The translations under genes were made by a program, and so were the position numbers. The notes under the pieces are model-generated. The model saw only the letters and a list, made by a program, of their open reading frames with translations. It was not told where the DNA came from and made no database searches. A stretch of DNA of 6,553 nt. Source: Arenimonas sp. (GTDB lineage Bacteria; Pseudomonadota; Gammaproteobacteria; Xanthomonadales; Xanthomonadaceae). This document shows, piece by piece, positions 1-6,553 of this stretch. The stretch spans positions 1 to 6,553 of the forward strand of contig DNNT01000097.1 in assembly GCA_003497545.1 (NCBI GenBank), read 5' to 3'. Each line of letters begins with the position of its first letter. Position 1 is the first letter of the stretch.

Positions 1-761
1 ACCGTGGTCTCCGGCAGGCCCCAGTGGGGTTCGTAGCTGACGCCGGCCAGGTAAAGACCGTAGGGACTGAAGGTGGGGGCCTCCACCGTACGGTCACGAC
101 CCGCCAGCAGTTCGCCGATCCAGGCCTCGGGGTGTTCGCCCCGCCCCACCAGCAGCAGGCTGCCGACGAAGTTGCGCACCATGTGGTGCAGGAAGGCATT
201 GGCCTGCACCTCGATCACCACGCGCTCGCCCTCGCGGCGCACGGCGATTTCGTGCACGTTCCGGCGCGGGTGCTTGGCCTGGCAGTGCACGGTGCGGAAG
301 GCGCTGAAGTCGTGCTCGCCCACCAGCACCTGGGCCGCGCGGTGCATGGCGGCGGCGTCGAGCGGGTGGCGTTCCCAGGTGAGGTAGTCACGCTGGATGG
401 CCGGGCGCACCCGGCGGTTGAGCACGGTGTAGCAGTAGCGGCGCGCGCGCGCCGAATAACGCGCATGGAAGTCGTCGGCCACCGGCTGGCACCACAGCAG
501 GGCCACGCCCTTGGGCAGGCGGCTGTTGCCACCCTGCTGCAGCGCGAACGGCGTGCGCACGGCGTCGGTGTCGAAATGCGCCACCTGGCAGCGCGCGTGC
601 ACGCCGCTGTCGGTGCGGCCGGCGCAGACCACCTCGAGCGGGTGGTCCACCACGAAGCCCAGAGCCTGTTCGACGGCGCCCTGCACGGTCGCGCCCTCGG
701 CCAGACGCTGCCAGCCGAGGAAACCGCTGCCGTCGTATTCGATGCCGATCGCGTACCGCAA
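1..761 (-). CDS. truA: tRNA pseudouridine synthase A, 3' end cut off by the window
   Basis: TruA converts uridines 38-40 in the anticodon stem-loop of many tRNAs to pseudouridine, in the cytoplasm. Reading from a TTG at 761 gives 253 residues; the E. coli enzyme has 270, so only about 10-20 residues are missing. Family marks seen: the N-terminal strand [12 protein letters not shown] (7-18), the catalytic loop [10 protein letters not shown] with nucleophile Asp51 (Asp60 in E. coli), [15 protein letters not shown] (97-111) with Tyr109 at the place of the conserved active-site Tyr, and [10 protein letters not shown] (188-197). The TTG was chosen because the protein begins with the family's usual short lead ([11 protein letters not shown]) and I found no in-frame ATG or GTG over roughly 70 bases upstream. 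The start lies 5 bases after the fimV stop, and the nearest purine-rich run (GGGAG) is about 14 bases away, so translation is probably coupled to fimV. Identity is very secure; the start is fairly secure. Confidence 0.96.
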   Translation of the reverse strand, partial: MRYAIGIEYDGSGFLGWQRLAEGATVQGAVEQALGFVVDHPLEVVCAGRTDSGVHARCQVAHFDTDAVRTPFALQQGGNSRLPKGVALLWCQPVADDFHARYSARARRYCYTVLNRRVRPAIQRDYLTWERHPLDAAAMHRAAQVLVGEHDFSAFRTVHCQAKHPRRNVHEIAVRREGERVVIEVQANAFLHHMVRNFVGSLLLVGRGEHPEAWIGELLAGRDRTVEAPTFSPYGLYLAGVSYEPHWGLPETT

Positions 762-766
762 GGGGA

Positions 767-3316
767 TCAGCCGATCTCCCGCAGCAGGCGTTCGGCCTCG
801 GCGCGACTGGCCGGACCGGCCTCGGCGACGACTTCCTCGAGCATGCCACGGGCGCCGTCGACGTCGCCGATCTCGAGGTAGGCCTTGGCCAGCTCGATCT
901 TGGTGGCGCTGGCGTCGTCATCCAGCGGCGCCGCGTCGGCTTCGGTCTCGAAGGACAGCGGTGCTTCGCCGCCGAGGTCCTCGAGGCTGAGTTCCCCGGT
1001 GGGCTCGGCGTCGGTTTCGGCGACGAAGTCGAAGCTGGGCTCTGCTTCCGGTTCCGGCTCCGGTTCCGGCTCCGGTTCTGGTTGCGGCACGGGAGCCGGG
1101 GCCGGCTCGGCCACGGTGCCGCGGGCCAGGCGGTCCCAGTCCTCGTCGTGTTCGTCGTGGGCGGCGGGCGGCGCGATCTCGATGTTGGCGAGGTCGTCGA
1201 GTTCGTCGGCCGGCGGCGGCACGACCGCGGCGGGCGGCGCGGCAGGCGCCGGCGCGGCCGGCATCACGCCGGTGTCGCCGAAGCGCGGCGCGTTCCAGCC
1301 GGCCTGGCTGAACAGCGGGTTGCCCGGCGACAGCGCCACGCCCATCACCACCGCCTCGCGCCAGCGCGGGTCGAGCGTGCTGCGGACGCGGGCGCGCATT
1401 TCCTGCGCCGCGGCGTCGAAGCCGGGCTGGTCGTCGACTTTATGCAGGTGCCGCAGCAGGCTGATATGGGCCTCGAGGTCGTCAGGCTTGGCCTTCACGG
1501 CGGACTGCAGACGGGCAAGTTCGGCGTCGGTAGGCGACGGCTCGGCGGCGGGCTCCGGAGCCGGCGCGATGACGGGTTCGGCACGGGCACCGGGCAGGCT
1601 GGCCTTGAGCGCGTCGTCATCGGAAATGCGGCGGCCGGGTACCGGCTTCGGTGCCGAAGGGCGACGCCCGCGCAGGGCGAGCACCAGGCCGCCCAGCAGC
1701 ACCAGGCCACCACCGCCGAGCACCAGCGGGTTGGCGTACCAGGGCTCGGCAGCGGGTGTGGGTTCGGGCGCGGCTTCGGCCACGGGGGCTTCGGCGGCGG
1801 GCGCCGGTTCGGCAGCCGGGGCGGCCACCGGGGCTTCCTCGGCCTGCGCCGCGGCCAGGCGCTCCTGCAGGGCCTTGAGCTGACTGCTCTGCATCTCGAT
1901 CAGGCGCTGGCTGTCGGACTGCTGGGCCTCGAGTTCGGCGATCTGCGAGCGCAACTCCTGCACCTCGCTCTCGCGGGAGGCCAGGTCCTCGCGGGCCTGG
2001 GTGAGTTCGGCGCGCAGTTCGGCGCCGGTACCGGCGCCGCTGGCGCCCGACTGGGCCCCGCGCGCGGCGTCGGCGTCACCGGCGGGCGGCACGATTTCCA
2101 GGCGGCCGGCCGGCGGCGCGGCGGCCGGGCGTTCGGCGGCGCGCGGCGCGGGCTGGCTGGCGATGGCCTCGGCCGGCTGCGGCACCGGCGCGCGGCGGCC
2201 CTGCCAGGCCTCGGCCTGGGCCCGCACCAGGGCGGCGGCTTCGGCGGCGCCGAGTTCGGCCACGTCTTCGCGCGAGGGGATGCGCAGCACCGCACCCCGC
2301 TTGAGCTGGTTGATGTTGTCGCCGATGAAGGCCTCGGGGTTGGCGCGCTGCAGCGCCAGCATCATCTGGTTCACCGTGACGGCAGGGTCCGGGCGGGTGC
2401 GCTCGGCGATGCTCCAGAGGGTCTGGCCGTCGGCGACCGGGCCGAAGCTGTCTTCGGCGGCCGGGGCCGGGGCCGGGGCGGGAGCCGGCGGCGGGGGCGG
2501 GGGCGGCGGCGGAGCCGGGGCGGGTTCGGGCGCCGGTTCCGGTGCGGCGGCGACCGGCTCGGGTTCGGGCTCCGGGAGCGGCTCGGGTTCCGGCTCGGGT
2601 TCCGGCTCGGGCGCGGGCGCTTCCGCCACGGGCTCCGGCTCCGGCTCGGGCTCGGGTTCCGGCGCGGCGGCGACCGGCTCCGGTTCGGGCAGCGGCTCCA
2701 CCGGCGCGGCTTCGGCGACCGGCTCGGGCGCCGGCAGCGGCGCGGCCGGGGTTTCGGGTTCCGGCATCACGTCGGCGACGGCGGTCACCGGCTCGGGCTC
2801 GGGCTCGGGCAGCGGCATGGTTTCCGCCGCGGGCTCCGGCTCGGCGGCCACCGGCGGCGCCACCGGGGCGGCGGACACCACCGGGGTTTCCATCGGGCGG
2901 ATCACCGCCGGCGCGATATAGGGCGGGTCCACCAGCGCGCTGAATTCACGCACCACGCTGCCGCGGCCCCAGTTGGCCTCGACCAGGAAGGTGAGGAAGG
3001 GCTCGGTGAAGCGGTTGGGCGTGGTGACGCGGATCACCGGCTGGCCGGCGGCATTGCGGGCCACTTCCATCTGCAGGTTCGCGGTGAGGCCGACCGGGCG
3101 CTCCAGGCCGACCCGGGCGAAGGCCTCGGGCGAGGCCAGGCGCACTTCCAGCTCCTCGAGCTCGCCGGGGCCGGCCGAGAGGATGGGGATTTCGGCGACC
3201 AGCGGCTGGTTCAGCCCGGACTTGACCTCGATGGCGCCCAGGCCAAGGGCGTGGGCGCTGGAGGCGCCCAGGGCCAGGGCGAGGGCCAGCGGTAGCTGCA
3301 GATGCCTGATGTTCAC
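767..3316 (-). CDS. fimV: FimV family pilus-assembly / polar hub protein with LysM domain
   Basis: FimV proteins are inner-membrane, peptidoglycan-binding organisers needed for type IV pilus function and twitching in Pseudomonas; HubP of Vibrio is related. From the GTG at 3316 the protein has 849 residues. In order: signal peptide 1-23 ending SSAHA; conserved FimV N-terminal core about 24-132 (LGLGAIEV start, EFSALVDPP end); Pro/Glu/Ala-rich tether about 140-287 with a nine-proline run; LysM domain about 291-347 (GQTLWSIAE to LRIPS); coiled coil about 430-495; one membrane helix about 527-548 followed by RGRR; cytoplasmic acidic region with a TPR-like helical stretch (about 596-660); a second EP tract (745-760); and the C-terminal FimV helix pair (about 800-849, [20 protein letters not shown]). 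The GTG was preferred over a TTG at 3361 because it places the signal peptide at the N-terminus and has GGGGAG (3326-3331) nine bases upstream. Its role in pili is inferred from the family; no pilus genes are in view. Confidence 0.95.
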   Translation of the reverse strand: MNIRHLQLPLALALALGASSAHALGLGAIEVKSGLNQPLVAEIPILSAGPGELEELEVRLASPEAFARVGLERPVGLTANLQMEVARNAAGQPVIRVTTPNRFTEPFLTFLVEANWGRGSVVREFSALVDPPYIAPAVIRPMETPVVSAAPVAPPVAAEPEPAAETMPLPEPEPEPVTAVADVMPEPETPAAPLPAPEPVAEAAPVEPLPEPEPVAAAPEPEPEPEPEPVAEAPAPEPEPEPEPEPLPEPEPEPVAAAPEPAPEPAPAPPPPPPPPPAPAPAPAPAAEDSFGPVADGQTLWSIAERTRPDPAVTVNQMMLALQRANPEAFIGDNINQLKRGAVLRIPSREDVAELGAAEAAALVRAQAEAWQGRRAPVPQPAEAIASQPAPRAAERPAAAPPAGRLEIVPPAGDADAARGAQSGASGAGTGAELRAELTQAREDLASRESEVQELRSQIAELEAQQSDSQRLIEMQSSQLKALQERLAAAQAEEAPVAAPAAEPAPAAEAPVAEAAPEPTPAAEPWYANPLVLGGGGLVLLGGLVLALRGRRPSAPKPVPGRRISDDDALKASLPGARAEPVIAPAPEPAAEPSPTDAELARLQSAVKAKPDDLEAHISLLRHLHKVDDQPGFDAAAQEMRARVRSTLDPRWREAVVMGVALSPGNPLFSQAGWNAPRFGDTGVMPAAPAPAAPPAAVVPPPADELDDLANIEIAPPAAHDEHDEDWDRLARGTVAEPAPAPVPQPEPEPEPEPEPEAEPSFDFVAETDAEPTGELSLEDLGGEAPLSFETEADAAPLDDDASATKIELAKAYLEIGDVDGARGMLEEVVAEAGPASRAEAERLLREIG
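1037..1087 (-). repeat. EP-dipeptide tract in the FimV cytoplasmic domain
   Basis: This stretch encodes a run of alternating Glu-Pro (FimV residues about 744-760). At the DNA level it is a short tandem array of a 12-base unit made of two near-identical hexamers (GGTTCC and GGCTCC on the + strand, about 1046-1081). Such arrays can gain or lose units by slippage without breaking the frame. It lies between the TPR-like stretch and the C-terminal FimV helices and probably acts as a stiff acidic linker (inference). Confidence 0.8.
2462..2851 (-). repeat. Pro/Glu/Ala low-complexity region in the FimV periplasmic tether
   Basis: About 130 codons are almost entirely Pro, Glu, Ala and Val, mostly as EP and AP alternation, ending in nine consecutive prolines (2486-2512) followed by AP repeats. 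A module reading roughly [16 protein letters not shown] occurs twice, at 2642-2695 and 2522-2581, as imperfect direct DNA repeats about 115-120 bases apart, which indicates internal duplication. The region lies between the FimV N-terminal core and the LysM domain, so it likely forms an extended spacer in the periplasm. Length variation between strains would be expected. Confidence 0.85.
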
Positions 3317-3397
3317 GCGTTCAATCTCCCCGGAAAAGGCGGCGCGACCACTCCCCTGCAAGCGGCCCCGTCCTTGGTATCGGCCCGAATATACCGG

Positions 3398-4417
<1,020 letters not shown>

Positions 4418-4437
4418 GGTTCCTCTGGGGCTCTCTA

Positions 4438-4569
4438 TTTTTTGGCCACGGATTTACACGGATGAACACAGGATGGTCTCAACGCGGCCTGCTGACGACG
4501 GCGAAACCCAACCTTTGATTGCCCTATCCGTGAAAATCCGCGTTCATCCTTGGAAATCCGTGGCAAAAA
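4438..4569. repeat. Inverted arrays of a 10-bp CACGGAT repeat between aroC and asd
   Basis: The left arm on the + strand has three decamers in a row (4447-4456, 4457-4466, 4467-4476: CACGGATTTA, CACGGATGAA, CACAGGATGG). The right arm, read on the minus strand, has four (4562-4553, 4552-4543, 4542-4533, 4532-4523: CACGGATTTC, CAAGGATGAA, CGCGGATTTT, CACGGATAGG). The arms are inverted copies. 4445-4474 pairs with 4564-4536 at 26 positions, with three mismatches and one extra base, and each arm is bordered by a run of five or six T outside the GCC. About 46 bases of unrelated sequence (4477-4522) lie between them. The base composition is clearly more AT-rich than the genes around it. I recall similar GCCACGGATTTACACGGAT strings as dispersed intergenic repeats in other proteobacteria, but have not checked this. 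There is no coding potential and no transposase. A transcript across it could fold into a long hairpin, but no U-run follows it on the minus strand, so it is not a standard terminator. Confidence 0.85.
4453..4482 (-). promoter_or_regulatory. Possible sigma-70 promoter for asd, partly inside the repeat
   Basis: On the minus strand, TTGAGA (4477-4482, five of six matches to TTGACA) is followed after 18 bases by TGTAAA (4453-4458, four of six matches to TATAAT). The -35 lies just inside the unique core and the -10 lies within the inverted copy of the CACGGAT repeat. Transcription would start near 4445, giving a leader of about 28 bases that contains the asd ribosome binding site. The position is sensible, but the -10 is weak and the spacer is one base longer than ideal. 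Confidence 0.3.
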
Positions 4570-4571
4570 CC

Positions 4572-5672
4572 CTACTCCGGCCTCGCCGGGATGCGCGGGA
4601 ATACCGGCTCCACGTCGCCGCACTGGGCGCGGTGGCGCAGGGCCTGGTCCATCAGCACCAGGGCCAGCATGGCTTCGCAGATGGGCGGCGCGCGCAGGCC
4701 CACGCAGGGGTCGTGGCGGCCGGTGGTGATCACTTCCACGGGCTTTCCCGCGGTGTCCACGGTGGCGCCCGGCAGGCGCAGGCTGGAGGTGGGCTTGAAG
4801 GCCACCGACACCTCGATGTCCTGGCCGCTGCTGATGCCGCCCAGCACGCCGCCGGCGTGGTTGCTGGCGAAGCCCGCCGGCGACATCAGGTCGCGGTGCT
4901 CGCTGCCCTTCTGCGTAACCGAGGCGAAGCCGGCGCCGATCTCCACGCCCTTCACGGCGTTGATCGACATCATGGCCGCGGCGATCTCGGCGTCGAGCTT
5001 GCCGTAGACCGGCTCGCCCCAGCCCGGCGGCACGCCCAGCGCCTGCACGTGCACGCGTGCGCCAGCGGAATCGCCGGACTTGCGCAGCGCGTCCATGAAG
5101 GCCTCGAGCTCGGCCACCATCGAAGCGTCGGGCCAGAAGAACGGGTTGGCTTCCACCACGTTCCAGTCGAAACCGCGCGGCACCAGGTGGGCCACCTGCG
5201 ACACGCAGGCGCGAACCGACACGCCGTGCCGATCGGCCAGCCACTTCTTGGCCACCACGCCCGCGGCCACGCGCATGGTGGTTTCGCGGGCCGAGCTGCG
5301 GCCGCCGCCACGCGGATCGCGGTGGCCGTATTTCTGCAGGTAGGTGTAGTCGGCGTGGCCCGGGCGGAACTGCGCGGCGATGCTGGCGTAGTCCTTGCTG
5401 CGGGCGTCGGTGTTGCGCACCAGCAGGCCGATGGGCGTGCCGGTGGTGCGGCCTTCGAATACGCCGCTGAGGATTTCCACCTCGTCGGCCTCGTGGCGCT
5501 GCGAGGTGTGGCGGGTCTTGCCGGTGGCGCGGCGGTCGAGGTCGGTGCGGAAGTCTTCCGGCGCCAGCGCCAGGCCCGGCGGGCAGCCGTCGATGACGCA
5601 GCCGATGGCCGGGCCGTGGCTCTCGCCGAAAGTGGTGACGCGCAGCAGCCGGCCGAAGCTGTTGTCGCTCAT
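4572..5672 (-). CDS. aroC: Chorismate synthase
   Basis: AroC removes phosphate from 5-enolpyruvylshikimate-3-phosphate by a trans-1,4 elimination, using reduced FMN as catalyst, to make chorismate for aromatic amino acids, folate and quinones. The 366-residue length is normal. Family signatures are all present: [15 protein letters not shown] (6-20) with His19, RPGHADYTY (103-111) with His106, [17 protein letters not shown] (122-138), the glycine-rich [14 protein letters not shown] (271-284) for FMN binding, and [19 protein letters not shown] (317-335). His19 and His106 correspond to the two catalytic histidines of the family. The start is fixed by the canonical N-terminus ([20 protein letters not shown]). 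It lies six bases after the prmB stop, and the upstream bases (CGCCCG) contain no clear Shine-Dalgarno, so translation probably depends on ribosomes finishing prmB. The TAG stop is directly followed by the right arm of the decamer repeat. No damage or missing residue is seen. Confidence 0.98.
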   Translation of the reverse strand: MSDNSFGRLLRVTTFGESHGPAIGCVIDGCPPGLALAPEDFRTDLDRRATGKTRHTSQRHEADEVEILSGVFEGRTTGTPIGLLVRNTDARSKDYASIAAQFRPGHADYTYLQKYGHRDPRGGGRSSARETTMRVAAGVVAKKWLADRHGVSVRACVSQVAHLVPRGFDWNVVEANPFFWPDASMVAELEAFMDALRKSGDSAGARVHVQALGVPPGWGEPVYGKLDAEIAAAMMSINAVKGVEIGAGFASVTQKGSEHRDLMSPAGFASNHAGGVLGGISSGQDIEVSVAFKPTSSLRLPGATVDTAGKPVEVITTGRHDPCVGLRAPPICEAMLALVLMDQALRHRAQCGDVEPVFPRIPARPE

Positions 5673-5678
5673 CGGGCG

Positions 5679-6553
5679 TCAGGCCCGGCGGGCGTCGGCG
5701 AGGGCCTTGATGCGCGCGTGGTGCGCCACCAGGTCCTCGCGTTCGACCACGAAGATGCCCATCTGCCCGACCTTGAACTCGACCCAGGCGAAGGGCACTT
5801 CCGGCAGCAGCTCGACCAGCGCGCGTTCGCTTTCGCCGACTTCGCAGATCAGAAGGCCGTGCTCCGAAAGATGCGCCGGCGCGTCGCGCAGGATTTCCAG
5901 CGCCAGGTCCAGGCCATCCTCGCCCGCGCGCAGGCCCAGTTCGGGCTCGTGCGAATACTCGGGCGGCAGCGCGTCGGTTTCGGCGTGGGTGACGTAGGGC
6001 GGGTTGGTGACGATGAGGTCGTAGACCTCGCCGTCGAGGTTGTGGAACAGGTCGGATTCGATCAGGCGCACGTTCGAGACATGCAGCCGCTCGACGTTCT
6101 CGCGCGCCAGCGACAGCGCCTCGGGGCTCACGTCCACCGCATCCACCTGCCAGTGCGGGTGGTAGTGCGCGGTGGCGATGGCGATGCAACCGGAGCCGGT
6201 GCACATGTCGAGCGCGCGGTTGACCTCGCGGCCGCCCAGCCAGGGCTCGAAGCCGGCTTCGATCAGCTCGGCGATCGGCGAACGCGGCACCAGGGCGCGC
6301 GGGTCGGTCTTGAAGCTCAGGCCGGCGAACCAGGCCTCGCCGGTGAGGTAGCAGGCCGGGATGCGCTCCTTGATGCGGCGCTCGAACAGGGCCAGCACGG
6401 CCTTCTTCTCGTCGTGCGTCAGCTTGGCCGCGCCGTAGGCCGGGCCCAGGTCGGGCGGCAGGTGCAGGGTGTGCAGCACCAGTTGGGTGGCCTCGTCCAG
6501 GGCGTTGTCATGGCTGTGGCCGAAGGTCAGGCCGGCGGCGCCGAAGCGGCTGG
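5679..6553 (-). CDS. prmB: Ribosomal protein uL3 / release factor glutamine N5-methyltransferase PrmB family, 5' end cut off
   Basis: PrmB is an S-adenosylmethionine-dependent methyltransferase that modifies a glutamine of ribosomal protein L3 and is a close paralogue of PrmC (HemK), which modifies release factors. The visible 290 residues run off the window at 6553. The protein-like sequence begins with SRFGAAGLTFGHSHDNALDEA, which matches the PrmB N-terminal helical domain, so a GTG at 6479 that would open a 266-residue frame is not the real start; about 20-25 residues are probably missing. Visible motifs: YLTGEAWFAGLSF (68-80) and VPRSPIAELI (88-97) of the linker, the SAM-binding DMCTGSGCIAIA (115-126), DAVDVSPEAL (137-146), and the catalytic substrate-binding NPPY (183-186) followed by the PrmB-type stretch EYSHEPELGLRAGEDGL (198-214). 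The N-terminal domain and the EYSHEPELGL segment resemble E. coli PrmB more than PrmC. The gene ends six bases before aroC, suggesting one operon. Confidence 0.95.
   Translation of the reverse strand, partial: SRFGAAGLTFGHSHDNALDEATQLVLHTLHLPPDLGPAYGAAKLTHDEKKAVLALFERRIKERIPACYLTGEAWFAGLSFKTDPRALVPRSPIAELIEAGFEPWLGGREVNRALDMCTGSGCIAIATAHYHPHWQVDAVDVSPEALSLARENVERLHVSNVRLIESDLFHNLDGEVYDLIVTNPPYVTHAETDALPPEYSHEPELGLRAGEDGLDLALEILRDAPAHLSEHGLLICEVGESERALVELLPEVPFAWVEFKVGQMGIFVVEREDLVAHHARIKALADARRA

Noticed and set aside
24..881. A 285-codon + strand open frame over truA, with many His, Val and Ala
   Set aside because: It is antisense to truA and the fimV 3' end, where the minus-strand proteins carry all the conserved motifs.
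1082..3295. A 737-codon open frame on the + strand, antisense to fimV, rich in Gly, Arg and His
   Set aside because: It mirrors fimV codons in GC-rich, repetitive DNA. It has no recognisable domain, its composition is low-complexity, and fimV on the other strand is clearly real from end to end.
3317..3361. Longer fimV starting from a TTG at 3361
   Set aside because: The extra 15 residues would precede the signal peptide and are not FimV-like; the GTG at 3316 has a good ribosome binding site (GGGGAG, nine bases upstream).
3374..3397. Small hairpin after asd (GGTAT ... ATACC) as a terminator
   Set aside because: The stem is only five base pairs plus a bulged inner CGG/CCG, and no U-run follows it on the minus strand.
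4438..4569. The inverted decamer arrays as a CRISPR array or a rho-independent terminator
   Set aside because: The units are contiguous with no spacers and are inverted, not direct, across the gap, so this is not CRISPR. On the transcribed strand the hairpin is followed by A residues, not U, so it is not a standard terminator.
4435..6204. A 589-codon open frame on the minus strand spanning aroC and part of prmB
   Set aside because: It overlaps two unmistakable genes in another frame, is extremely Arg/Pro/Gly-rich and has no family motif. It is an out-of-frame shadow of high-GC coding DNA.
5679..6479. prmB as a complete 266-residue gene starting from the GTG at 6479
   Set aside because: The frame stays open to the window edge and the 24 upstream codons match the conserved PrmB N-terminal domain, so the gene is truncated by the window and not short.

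Overview
This 6.55 kb window is GC-rich chromosomal DNA that is almost fully coding. Every real gene lies on the minus strand, so transcription runs from high to low coordinates: prmB (partial) - aroC - asd - fimV - truA (partial). The proteins and the gene order point to a gammaproteobacterium. The TruA and PrmB sequences and this neighbourhood look most like Xanthomonadales or a close relative, but this placement is from memory of the families and not from a search.

Layout, in the direction of transcription. At 6553-5679 is the release-factor glutamine methyltransferase PrmB, whose first residues lie beyond the window edge. Six bases later comes chorismate synthase AroC (5672-4572), the last enzyme of the shikimate pathway. 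A 154-bp gap follows (4418-4571). It holds the most unusual element here: two arrays of a 10-bp tandem repeat (CACGGAT plus three variable bases) facing each other as an imperfect inverted repeat, with a possible asd promoter partly inside one arm. Next are aspartate-semialdehyde dehydrogenase Asd (4417-3398), an 81-bp gap with a possible promoter, the pilus-assembly and polar-hub protein FimV (3316-767) and, five bases after it, tRNA pseudouridine synthase TruA (from a TTG at 761, running off the window).

The genes combine core metabolism (chorismate; the branch point to Lys, Met, Thr and diaminopimelate), translation accessory functions (RF methylation, tRNA pseudouridylation) and a cell-envelope protein. 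The asd-fimV-truA order is a known gammaproteobacterial neighbourhood and often continues into trpF, which would lie just below position 1. I see no mobile element with a transposase, no phage gene, no CRISPR array and no RNA gene. No stretch over 300 bases lacks a gene. This is an ordinary housekeeping region; the items worth a second look are the decamer repeat and the low-complexity architecture of FimV.
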